A DNA stretch of 64,000 nt, taken from Amycolatopsis oliviviridis. Lineage in GTDB: Bacteria; Actinomycetota; Actinomycetes; Mycobacteriales; Pseudonocardiaceae. The stretch spans positions 1-64,000 of the forward strand of contig NZ_BNAY01000016.1 of assembly GCF_014654365.1 (NCBI RefSeq). Direction: 5' to 3'. Below, one piece after another: positions 50,263-57,890 of the stretch. Every line of letters starts with the position of its first letter. The first letter of the stretch is position 1. A program made the position numbers and the translations under genes. The notes below the pieces were generated by a model that was given only the letters and a program-made list of their open reading frames with translations, was not told where the DNA came from and ran no database searches.

Positions 50263-51848
50263 CGACGAGGAAACACCGACCTGTCGAACTCGACGGCGAA
50301 AGCCTGGACCTCGCCGGTGTCCGGCGGATCGCCGAGCACCGGGCGCCGTGCACGGTGGCCCCGGACGCGCTGGCCGCCGTCGAGAGCAACCGGAAGTCGT
50401 TCGAGGAAATGGTGGCCAGGGGCGTTCCCGTCTACGGCGTCACCACCGGATACGGCGAACTGGTGCACCATCCGGTCGGGGCGGGCGACGAGGTGGCCCT
50501 GCAGACGAACCTCGTCCGCAGCCACAGCGCCGGGGTCGGCCCGCTGTTCGCCGGGGACGAGGTCCGGGCGATGATCGCGGCCCGGCTCAACGCGCTCGCC
50601 AAAGGCTATTCGGCCGTGCGCCCGGTCGTCCTCGACCGGCTGGCCGCGTACCTGAACCTGGACATCATCCCGGCCGTGCCGGAGATCGGGTCGCTGGGCG
50701 CCAGCGGGGACCTCGCGCCGCTCTCCCACGTCGCCTGCACCCTGATCGGCGAGGGTTACGTCCTCGAAGGCGGCGAGCGGACACCGACCGGGCCGGTCCT
50801 CGAACGGCACGGGATCGTGCCACTGGACTTGCGGGCCAAGGAAGGTCTCGCGCTGATCAACGGCACGTCGGCGATGACCGGACTCGGTGCTCTGGTGGTC
50901 GGCCGGGCGCTCGACCAGGTGCGGCAGGCCGAGATCATCTCCGCGCTGGTCGTGGAGGTGCTGCGCGGCTCGACGAGCCCGTTCCTCGCCGTCGGGCACG
51001 AGCGGGCCCGGCCCCACCGGGGTCAGATCGACACCGCGGCGAACCTGCGCCTGCTGCTGAAAGGCAGCGAGCTCGCCGTCGACCACGCCGAACTCTCCCG
51101 GCAGGCCCGCGACGGAGACGGCGAGGTGTACCTGCAGAAGGCGTACACCCTGCGCGCGGTGCCGCAGGTGCTCGGCGCCGTCCGCGACACCCTCCGGCAA
51201 GCCGAAGCCACCCTGGAGATCGAACTCAACTCCGCCAACGACAATCCCCTCTACTTCGGCGATTCCGGCGAAGAAGAGCTCTTCCACGGCGCGAATTTCC
51301 ACGGCCAGCCGATCGCGTTCGCGATGGACCACTGCACGATCGCGCTCACCCAGCTCGGCGTGTTCTCCGAACGGCGCACGCATCGGCTGCTGAACCGGCA
51401 TCTCAACGACGGGCTGCCCGAGTTCCTCATCGCGAACGATCCCGGCCTGCACAGCGGGCTCGCCGGAGCGCAGTACCCGGCGAGCGCGCTGGTCGCGGAG
51501 AACCGGACCATCGGCCCCGCCAGCACCCAGAGCGTGCCCGCCAACGCCGACAACCAGGACGTGGTCAGCATGGGCCTGATCGGGGCGAGAAACGCCCGCC
51601 GCGTACTGGCGAACAACAACTGGATCCTGGCGGTGGAACTGCTCGCCGCCGCGCAAGCCGTCGACGTGTCGGGCCGGTACCCGCGCCTCGGCCCGCTCGG
51701 CCGGATCACCCACGACCAGGTGCGGGCGACGGTCCCGGCGCTGGACCGGGACCGGTGCCTGAGCGACGACATCGGGGCACTGGCCGCCGCGCTCTCCCGC
51801 GGGGACTTCCTCGACGCGGTCGTCCGCCACGAAACCGGGCTGCGGTGA
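50259..51848 (+). CDS. MIO-type aromatic amino-acid aminomutase/ammonia-lyase, closest to tyrosine 2,3-aminomutase
   Basis: Enzyme of 529 residues using the autocatalytic methylidene-imidazolone group from Ala-Ser-Gly (148-150, in IGSLGASGDLAPLSH). Other conserved parts: catalytic Tyr59 in YGVTTGYGE, LQTNLVRSHSAGVG, QKAYTLRAVPQV, ELNSANDNPL, FHGANFHGQPIAFAMD and PASTQSVPANADNQDVVSMG. The whole-length pattern, including Ser-His rather than Phe-Leu in the substrate pocket and the GYGE glutamate, resembles the enediyne tyrosine aminomutases (SgcC4 type) from memory. It would make beta-tyrosine, or 4-coumarate if it acts as a lyase. GTG start overlaps the exporter stop. Confidence 0.82.
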   Translation: MTTRKHRPVELDGESLDLAGVRRIAEHRAPCTVAPDALAAVESNRKSFEEMVARGVPVYGVTTGYGELVHHPVGAGDEVALQTNLVRSHSAGVGPLFAGDEVRAMIAARLNALAKGYSAVRPVVLDRLAAYLNLDIIPAVPEIGSLGASGDLAPLSHVACTLIGEGYVLEGGERTPTGPVLERHGIVPLDLRAKEGLALINGTSAMTGLGALVVGRALDQVRQAEIISALVVEVLRGSTSPFLAVGHERARPHRGQIDTAANLRLLLKGSELAVDHAELSRQARDGDGEVYLQKAYTLRAVPQVLGAVRDTLRQAEATLEIELNSANDNPLYFGDSGEEELFHGANFHGQPIAFAMDHCTIALTQLGVFSERRTHRLLNRHLNDGLPEFLIANDPGLHSGLAGAQYPASALVAENRTIGPASTQSVPANADNQDVVSMGLIGARNARRVLANNNWILAVELLAAAQAVDVSGRYPRLGPLGRITHDQVRATVPALDRDRCLSDDIGALAAALSRGDFLDAVVRHETGLR

Positions 51849-51888
51849 CGGTCGTTCCCGGTCCGCTCCGGCTCGGAAAGGGGTCTCG

Positions 51889-52893
51889 GTGACGCACGAC
51901 GATGTCCTGCCCACGCGTGTTCTGGGGGACGGCGGACCCGCCGTGTCCGCACTCGGCCTCGGGTGCTTCGGGATGAGCCAGGCCTACGGCGCCGCGGACG
52001 ACACCGAGTCGATCGCGACCGTCCACCGCGCGCTCGACCTCGGCTGTACCTTCTTCGACACCGCGGAGGTCTACGGACCGTTCGACAACGAGGAACTGCT
52101 CGGCGCCGCCTTGCGCCACCGGCGCGACGAGGCGTTCATCTCCACGAAGTTCGGCTGGGAGTACGCCCCCGACGGCACCCGCGGCAGGCTGAACAGCAGG
52201 CCGGGCCACATCCGCCGGACCGTCGACGCGATGCTCTTCCGGCTGCGCACCGATCACATCGATCTGCTGTCGCAGCACCGGGTCGACCCCGCCGTCCCGA
52301 TCGAAGACGTGGCCGACGCCGTCGGCGGGCTGATCACCGCGGGCAAGATCCGCTACTTCGGCCTCTCCGAAGCCGGGACGGCCACGATCCGCCGCGCGCA
52401 CGCGGTCACCCCCGTGACCGCCCTGCAGACCGAGTACGCCCTGTGGGAGCGCCACATCGAGGCCGAGATCCTCCCGCTCCTGCGCGAATCGGGCATCGGC
52501 CTGGTCGCCTATTCCCCGCTGGGCCGCGGTTTCCTGACCGGAAACGCCAAACCGGCCGAAGAGTACGCCGCCAACGACTACCGCAGGAGGGATCCTCGCT
52601 TCCAGGGCGAGAACTTCTGCGCGAACTCCGCCGCCGTCGACGTGGTCGGCGTCATCGCCCGCCGGATCGGCGCGAGTGTCGCGCAGGTGTGCCTGGCGTG
52701 GCTCCTGGCCAAAGGCGACGACATCGTGCCGATCCCGGGCACCAAACGCCGTCGCACGCTCGAAGAAAACCTCCGGGCCGTCTCTCTGCGGCTCGGCACC
52801 GAGGACATGGCACTGCTCGACGCGGCGGTGCCGGCGGGCATCACGAAGGGCAAGCGGTACCCGGAAGACGCCATGTACATGAACGGTCTCTGA
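51889..52893 (+). CDS. Aldo/keto reductase
   Basis: NADPH-dependent TIM-barrel reductase of 334 residues. The catalytic Asp/Tyr/Lys/His tetrad can be placed at FFDTAEVYGPF, STKFGWEYA and DLLSQHRVDP; the cofactor site at PIPGTKRRRTLEENL. Closest to the YakC/AKR13 subgroup. It starts at a GTG with GGAAAGGGG upstream, 40 bases after the aminomutase, and is probably the last gene of that operon. It would reduce an aldehyde or ketone of the pathway. Confidence 0.88.
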   Translation: MTHDDVLPTRVLGDGGPAVSALGLGCFGMSQAYGAADDTESIATVHRALDLGCTFFDTAEVYGPFDNEELLGAALRHRRDEAFISTKFGWEYAPDGTRGRLNSRPGHIRRTVDAMLFRLRTDHIDLLSQHRVDPAVPIEDVADAVGGLITAGKIRYFGLSEAGTATIRRAHAVTPVTALQTEYALWERHIEAEILPLLRESGIGLVAYSPLGRGFLTGNAKPAEEYAANDYRRRDPRFQGENFCANSAAVDVVGVIARRIGASVAQVCLAWLLAKGDDIVPIPGTKRRRTLEENLRAVSLRLGTEDMALLDAAVPAGITKGKRYPEDAMYMNGL

Positions 52894-52908
52894 TCCGCGC
52901 GCCTCCGG

Positions 52909-53988
52909 TCAGAGAACGAGTCCGGGGCCTGCGAGGTAACGGCGGCGCACTTCGAAGTGCGACCGGTCGGTGAGGTCTGTGCTGTCGACGTACTGATCGA
53001 TCGCGCCGACCGGGGGCAGAGCCCGCACGGCCGCGTCACTGATCGTCGCGACCAGGGCGTCGGTGAACCGGTAGGCGTCCAGCACCAGGAAGGGCCGGTC
53101 GTGGAAGTAGCGGACCGTCCCGTCGATCGGCTCGGTGAGACCGAGATCGTTGTGCAGCCGGGCGGCGATCTCATAGGCGGGCGAAAGGTGCTGCTCCCGT
53201 TCCTGCCAGCCTCGTGCGGACAGCGCGCCGGACAGATACGGAGTCAGCGCCCGGGCGCAGGGCAGCGCGGCGAAGGCGGTGCCCAGCCACTTGCTGTAGG
53301 GCGGGTACACCCGGTTCATCAGCAGGCACAGCTTCATCAGGTCGCGAACCTGCCGCGCGGCTACCACCGCGGAGCCCAGGTCATCGCCGACTTCGCCGCA
53401 GCGCCCGACGAACGGTTCCTCCTGTGACAAGCGCATCCACTGGCACGCCAGGACGTAGCGCCAGACGTCGTCCGGGTACCAGGCAAGCAGCTTCCGGTAA
53501 GGCTCCAGCAGACCCAGCCCGTCGTGGAAGACCATGCCACCGGTCAGCTCACGCAACACCTGCGTCGGAACCGCCAGCCAGGCGGGGATCGACAGACCGT
53601 CGGCCGGGTCTGCGCCGAGATGCCAGGTGAAGAAATCCCGCAGGCCGGTGACGTGCACCCAGTGCCGGGCCGGTGTGTCCGGCGGGAAGGCGAAGCGGAC
53701 CGGGTAGCCACGGAATTCGACCGGCAGCTCCCGATCGAGCAGGGCGTCCAGGTCGTCGCGGCGGGCCAGGAAATCCGCGCCGCCGAGGAACAATTGCATC
53801 CGCGGCCCCCAGGCGTGATCGGTGGAGCGCACGGTGTCGAAGCCTTGCACCTCCGAACCCCAGCCGATCAACGCCGCCGAGTACGGGATCCCGTCCAGCG
53901 CCCTGTCCAAGATCGGAGCGACGACCTCGGTGTAGAACCGTGCGGCCAGCTCAAGACCGGGCAGGAATGATCGCGTCACGCCCGCCAC
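52909..53988 (-). CDS. DUF4037-type nucleotidyltransferase-like protein
   Basis: Cytosolic protein of 359 residues. The N-terminal region AALIGWGSEVQGFDTVRSTD followed by HAWGPRMQLFL has the GS-x-x-x-G-x-D pattern of a nucleotidyltransferase fold, as described for DUF4037 proteins. The rest is a helical domain with RYVLACQWMRLSQEEPFVGR. Such proteins occur as single genes in actinomycetes with no known substrate. GTG start. It is convergent with the aldo/keto reductase and is not obviously part of the cluster. Confidence 0.75.
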   Translation of the reverse strand: MAGVTRSFLPGLELAARFYTEVVAPILDRALDGIPYSAALIGWGSEVQGFDTVRSTDHAWGPRMQLFLGGADFLARRDDLDALLDRELPVEFRGYPVRFAFPPDTPARHWVHVTGLRDFFTWHLGADPADGLSIPAWLAVPTQVLRELTGGMVFHDGLGLLEPYRKLLAWYPDDVWRYVLACQWMRLSQEEPFVGRCGEVGDDLGSAVVAARQVRDLMKLCLLMNRVYPPYSKWLGTAFAALPCARALTPYLSGALSARGWQEREQHLSPAYEIAARLHNDLGLTEPIDGTVRYFHDRPFLVLDAYRFTDALVATISDAAVRALPPVGAIDQYVDSTDLTDRSHFEVRRRYLAGPGLVL

Positions 53989-54021
53989 CCTGGCAGGAGC
54001 GCACCGTGGACGGCCAGTCGA

Positions 54022-54804
54022 TTATTCAGAGCGGTCGAGGTAGGGGTGGTCGGGCAAGGTGATCCAGGCGGGCTCGTCGATCTCCTTGACCTCGACCTTG
54101 ACCGGACGCCAGGTCGCGGGCGCGACACCGGGAATATGGCGGACGACTTCGTCGAACAGCCCGTCCGACGCGATCACCGCCAGCACCCCGGGCGACGCCG
54201 CGAGCGCGTCCTTCAACGGAGAAGCGTCACACAGCCGGAACGTCTTGGTCAGCGACGATGAGGTGACCCCGTACGCGTCGTAACCGACTTCCCCGGCGTG
54301 CAGCGCGATCCGCAACCTGATCTGCTGCGTCTCCGGGTGCTGGTCGTTGTGCACCCGCAGCTGCGTCACCAACTTCGGCAGTACGGCCTCGACGAACGCC
54401 GCCTTGTCCACCTCGCCCGGAACGAGAACCAGCATCCCGTCTCCGCGATCCTCCTGGTAGCAGGCTCCCCACGCGGTCCCCGACGCCGCGATCGCCGTCT
54501 CCATGATCTTGTAGAGCCCGGCACGTACCGCCTCCTGATCCGGTCTCGTCCGGCGTCGTTCCCCGAATCCCTCCACGTCGACCACCAAGATCAAGTGATG
54601 TCGTGGACCTCGCTTCGTCTCCTTCGCCCTGCCGAACAGTCCGGCACGAGGGTGGCGCCGGAAACGATGCTTCCCAGGCGACTCGCTCTTCCGGGGGAAC
54701 AAGCCCTTGATCCACCACGCAAAGTCGCAATTACCCAGATGCCGGAAGATGTACTCGGTGGCCATCTGGGTCTTGACAGAGGGAAGTTCGGCCGTCTCAC
54801 GCAT
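54022..54804 (-). CDS. Nucleotide-cyclase-like protein next to a decayed SAV_2336 locus
   Basis: Protein of up to 260 residues. Residues from about 70 resemble a class III nucleotide cyclase: LILVVDVEGFGERRR (first metal Asp), YQEDRGDGMLVLVP (second Asp), RIALHAGEVGYDAYGVTSSS and LKDALAAS. Both metal aspartates appear present, but the fold is divergent and catalysis is uncertain. The first 60 residues overlap degraded sequence on the same strand, so the true start may be further in, for example at an ATG 13 codons later. Genes like this accompany SAV_2336-family proteins in actinomycetes; the partner here is broken. Confidence 0.55.
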   Translation of the reverse strand: MRETAELPSVKTQMATEYIFRHLGNCDFAWWIKGLFPRKSESPGKHRFRRHPRAGLFGRAKETKRGPRHHLILVVDVEGFGERRRTRPDQEAVRAGLYKIMETAIAASGTAWGACYQEDRGDGMLVLVPGEVDKAAFVEAVLPKLVTQLRVHNDQHPETQQIRLRIALHAGEVGYDAYGVTSSSLTKTFRLCDASPLKDALAASPGVLAVIASDGLFDEVVRHIPGVAPATWRPVKVEVKEIDEPAWITLPDHPYLDRSE

Positions 54805-54849
54805 TTTGGACTCGCAGTCTTTGTGGATGCCTGCTCAGATTCAGACACG

Positions 54850-55815
54850 GTTACGACAGGGCCTGGGTCTTGTACCGCTTTCCGCAGCCGGTCAGCCCGG
54901 AAAGCGCGCATCAGCACACTTTCCAGTTCCACATCGGCCGAGAACTCGACGATGAGCACCGGATCCGGCGTGTCGTTCGGGTCGGCGATGGCGTCTCGGA
55001 GGTGACCGAGAAGCGGAATCCGGCCACCGAAATGAGTGGCGGCCACCCGGACGACCTTGGCCGTTTCCGACCGTCGCGCGCCATCGAGTAGCTCTTCCCG
55101 GACTGCCTCGGGAAAGCGAAGGCCCACCTGTGACCCAAGTGGACTTCACTTCCTTGAGTCCGGGAGCGTACATGATTCCCGAAAAAAGTAATTCGAGGAG
55201 GTGCTCCAGTCTCGCTTCCGGTACGAACTCTTGTCCTACCAACTTCACCACGTCGAGACGAACCGGCACCGCCGCGAGCTGCGCCAAGCGTAGCGCCGGC
55301 GACGACACCACTCTGCGGAATCTGTGCACTCTTTCGGCGGGTGACGAAGTTACCGGCGAGTCGCCGGAATCGGACTGGAAAATCCGTTCCGTCGGCGTCG
55401 TTTGTCGTTTCGCCGGTCATCAGTGCAGCCCACCGGCCCAGCGCCTGCGGCCGCAGTTCGAGCACCGGTACTGGCACGACACGGGCAGGGCACCACCGAG
55501 CCGGGTTCGAGCCAGGCGTCCGCGAGGTCGCACACCCACCGACCGTTGGAGGCCAACACGTTCGGAACCCTCAGCCGCGCCTTGTGCGGGCTCATACCGC
55601 ACAGGCCCCACAGCCGTTGCAGAAGCAGGTGCACGATGCTGACCGGCATCTTCCTGGTCGTTGCCCGTCGTGGATTCCAACAAGCGGACCTGAATGGCAC
55701 GGAAAGCACCCATTTGCCGGAGCAATTCGACAACCACGGACACTCTCGGGCACTGCAAGGCCACCGACGGGCCGTTGTCGAGAACGAGCGTCAGATCCAA
55801 CCAGCGCTCTTTCCT
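54850..55815 (-). pseudogene. Frameshifted remnant of a SAV_2336-family protein
   Basis: Pieces of the family appear in order but in different frames. They are DLTLVLDNGPSVALQC and GAFRAIQVRLLE (N-terminal core), VHLLLQRLWGLCGMSPHKAR, LRPQALGRWAALM, ALRLAQLAAVPVRLDVVKLV with PEARLEHLLELLFSGIMY, and FPEAVREELLDGARRSETAK with its C-terminal helix. A complete protein would be several hundred residues longer and in one frame. At least four frame changes and internal losses have destroyed the gene. The family's role is unknown; genes of this kind occur with AAA ATPases in conflict-like loci. Confidence 0.65.
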
Positions 55816-55845
55816 CGATCGGGTGACAGGCCACCACCACCCGAC

Positions 55846-56103
55846 CTACGCGGCCCGGACGGCGTCGAGCAGCCTGTCCGTCGGCAGACCGCCTTCCGCC
55901 TTGCTCCGCTCGGCGAACTCGTCGTCCTCGAAGATCGACAACAGATCGTTGGGCACGTCCGTCTCGGACTTGTCCAGCTCGTCGACCAGCAGCTTCATCG
56001 TCCCCGGATTGCCCGTCACCAGCAATGGCCGCCGCAATACAGCGCGGCATTCACCATGGGACTCGAGCGTCACGCTTGAGACGCTGAGTGTCCCGAGCGT
56101 CAC
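55846..56103 (-). pseudogene. MoxR-like AAA ATPase remnant with the middle deleted
   Basis: An 85-residue frame joins the start of a Walker A region (RPLLVTGNPGT, where GKS should follow) directly to a Walker B region (MKLLVDELDKSETDVPNDLL, then FEDDEFAE). The 50-60 residues between the two motifs are gone, as are the flanking domains. It lies immediately upstream of the SAV_2336 remnant on the same strand, where such ATPases normally sit. It ends upstream in a pair of tandem hairpins. Confidence 0.65.
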
Positions 56104-56113
56104 GCTCGGGACA
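56062..56113. repeat. Tandem hairpins GAGCGTCACGCT
   Basis: CTCGAGCGTCACGCTTGAG (56062-56080) is followed by TGTCCCGAGCGTCACGCTCGGGACA (56089-56113). Both share GAGCGTCACGCT. They sit between the AAA remnant and the MarR stop codon and may be a terminator for the latter. Confidence 0.6.
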
Positions 56114-56134
56114 TCCCCGCATCAGGGGGCGGAG

Positions 56135-56596
56135 TCAGCAGTCGTCGGGCAGCCGGTCGAGGACCCGTTCGAGCGCGGGTCCGATGACGTCGAGCTCGGA
56201 GTCGGTGAGCGCGCCGATGAAGTACCGGCGGACGGCGGCGACGTGTGCGGGAGCGGCGGCGACGATGGCCGTCCGGCCTTCGTCGGTGAGCCGGACCATC
56301 GACCCGCGCGCGTCCTCGTCGCACTCCTCACGGACGACGAGGCCGCGCTTCTCCATCCGGATGACCTGGTGGGAGATCCGGCTGCGCTCCCAGCTGACCA
56401 TCCGGCCGAGGTCACGCGCCCGCAGTACCCCGCCGGGCGCCTCCGACAGCGGCACCAACAGCGTGTACTCCGCGGCGGACAGCCCCGCATCCTGGACCAG
56501 CTGACGCTCCAGCACCGCGGTCAGCCGCGGCAGCACGCCGATCATCCCGCGCCACGCGCGCGCCTCCCGGTCGTCGAGCCAGCGTGCCTCACCCAT
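56135..56596 (-). CDS. MarR-family transcriptional regulator
   Basis: Regulator of 153 residues with a complete winged helix: LSAAEYTLLVPLSEAPGG, RARDLGRMVSWERSRISHQV, MEKRGLVVREECDEDARGSM and VRLTDEGRTAI. Unlike the MarR protein of the biosynthetic cluster it is not beside TTTAG-type sites; its upstream region has GTTGACGC/GCGTCAAC repeats instead. Single gene, divergent from the DUF5996 gene, which it may control. Confidence 0.88.
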   Translation of the reverse strand: MGEARWLDDREARAWRGMIGVLPRLTAVLERQLVQDAGLSAAEYTLLVPLSEAPGGVLRARDLGRMVSWERSRISHQVIRMEKRGLVVREECDEDARGSMVRLTDEGRTAIVAAAPAHVAAVRRYFIGALTDSELDVIGPALERVLDRLPDDC

Positions 56597-56616
56597 TGGC
56601 GGAGCCTACCAGCGAT

Positions 56617-56659
56617 GTTGACGCGTCACCAAAACTCGCGTAGATGTGGATGCGTCAAC
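56617..56659. promoter_or_regulatory. Candidate MarR operators: GTTGACGC and GCGTCAAC
   Basis: GTTGACGC (56617-56624), part of the perfect palindrome TGACGCGTCA (56619-56628), is mirrored by GCGTCAAC at 56652-56659. They lie 21-63 bases upstream of the MarR start. TTGACG could also serve as a -35 box. Confidence 0.5.
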
Positions 56660-56710
56660 AAAAGCAGGGTGGTCGTCATGCCGTGCACGCGACAAAGGGA
56701 GAGCTTCGGA

Positions 56711-56735
56711 TGTTGTGAAAGTGGCTTTCACAACA
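56711..56735. repeat. Minimal TGTTGTGAAAG-TGG-CTTTCACAACA hairpin
   Basis: Perfect 11-base arms. The upstream flank GCTTCGGATGTTGTGAAAG and downstream CCGCC run match the start and end of the longer hairpin at 31509-31561, as if the middle had been lost. Confidence 0.75.
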
Positions 56736-56894
56736 CCGCCCTGCCGCCAGCCCGCAGTGAGCCGAGGTGGTCACCACGCGGACCGCAGAACCCGAGGCGA
56801 AGGGGGCCTTCCACTCGTGCGATATGGGGATAGTCCCCTTCGCCGCGCAATAGCTGCACCGTAGCCCTCGAACGAGAGAAGGATGCGAAAACCG

Positions 56895-57830
56895 ATGACC
56901 GATCCCGCGACGACGAGCTGGCCGAGCCTGAAGGTCTCGGACTGGACCCCCACCCGCGAGACCCTGCACATGTGGACCCAGATCGTGGGCAAGATCCGCA
57001 TGGCCCACGCTCCCCTGATCAACCACTGGTGGCAGGTGACGCTGTATGTCAGCCCGCGCGGGCTGACGACGTCGGCGATCCCGTACCGCGCGGGGGCCTT
57101 CGAGATCGAGTTCGACTTCGTCGGCCACCGGCTGGAGGTCCGCAGCAGCGACGGCGGCGCCCGGGGCTTCCCGCTCCGGCCGATGCCGGTCGCCGAGTTC
57201 TACACGCGAGTCCTGGACCTGCTCGGCCAGCTCGGGATCGAGGCGGAGATCCGGCCGCGCCCCAACGAAGTCGAGCCGGCGATCCCGTTCGCCGAGGACC
57301 ACACCCACGCCTCCTACGACGGCGAGGCGGCCGCCCTGTTCTGGCGGCAGCTGCTGCAGGCGAACCGGGTGATCGGCGAGTTCCGGTCACATTTCGTCGG
57401 CAAGGTCAGTCCCGTGCATTTCTTCTGGGGAGCCATGGATCTCGCCTGCACCCGCTTCTCCGGGCGGACGGCACCGCCGCATCCCGGCGGAGCGCCCAAC
57501 TGCGGGGACTGGGTCATGGTCGAGGGCTACTCCCGGGAGTTGTCCAGCTGCGGGTTCTGGCCCGGTGGCGGAGAGGAAGGCGCCTTCTACTCTTACGCCT
57601 ATCCCGCACCCGAGGGTTTCGCCGAGCAGCCGATCGGCCCCGAAGGCGCGTACTACAGCGCCGAATTCCAGCAGTTCCTCCTGCCCTACGAGGCCGCCCG
57701 CACCGCACCGGATCCCGACCGCGCCGTCGCCGAATTCCTCCACACCACCTACGAGGCCGCCGCGAACCTCGGGCGCTGGGACCGCTCCGCGCTGGAAGAC
57801 GATCCCTTCCGGTGGCACGGAACCACGTAA
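56895..57830 (+). CDS. DUF5996 family protein
   Basis: Soluble protein of 311 residues of the widely conserved, uncharacterised DUF5996 family: WPSLKVSDWTPTRETLHMWT, HWWQVTLYVSPRGLTTSAIP, FEIEFDFVGHRLEVRSSDG, PVHFFWGAMDLACTRFSGR and a final FLHTTYEAAANLGRWDRSAL. It has no known enzymatic motif. The second in-frame ATG is used because AGAAGG lies at a workable distance from it, while it touches the first. A single gene, possibly under the divergent MarR regulator, ending at a perfect hairpin. Confidence 0.85.
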   Translation: MTDPATTSWPSLKVSDWTPTRETLHMWTQIVGKIRMAHAPLINHWWQVTLYVSPRGLTTSAIPYRAGAFEIEFDFVGHRLEVRSSDGGARGFPLRPMPVAEFYTRVLDLLGQLGIEAEIRPRPNEVEPAIPFAEDHTHASYDGEAAALFWRQLLQANRVIGEFRSHFVGKVSPVHFFWGAMDLACTRFSGRTAPPHPGGAPNCGDWVMVEGYSRELSSCGFWPGGGEEGAFYSYAYPAPEGFAEQPIGPEGAYYSAEFQQFLLPYEAARTAPDPDRAVAEFLHTTYEAAANLGRWDRSALEDDPFRWHGTT

Positions 57831-57834
57831 CGCG

Positions 57835-57889
57835 CGCTATGAAAGGTCCTTTCCTTGCAAATTTGGCAAGGAAAGGACCTTTCATAGCG
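57835..57889. terminator. Perfect 24-base-pair bidirectional hairpin
   Basis: CGCTATGAAAGGTCCTTTCC TTGC pairs exactly with GCAAGGAAAGGACCTTTCAT AGCG around a seven-base AT-rich loop. It fills the space between the DUF5996 stop and the ispG stop, ending one base short of the latter, so it would terminate both converging transcripts, including the terpene operon. Confidence 0.85.
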
Positions 57890-57890
57890 T

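Noticed and set aside
48055..52893. Enediyne cluster, suggested by the aminomutase
   Set aside because: No enediyne PKS or associated cassette genes are visible in 64 kb; only the single enzyme type is shared.
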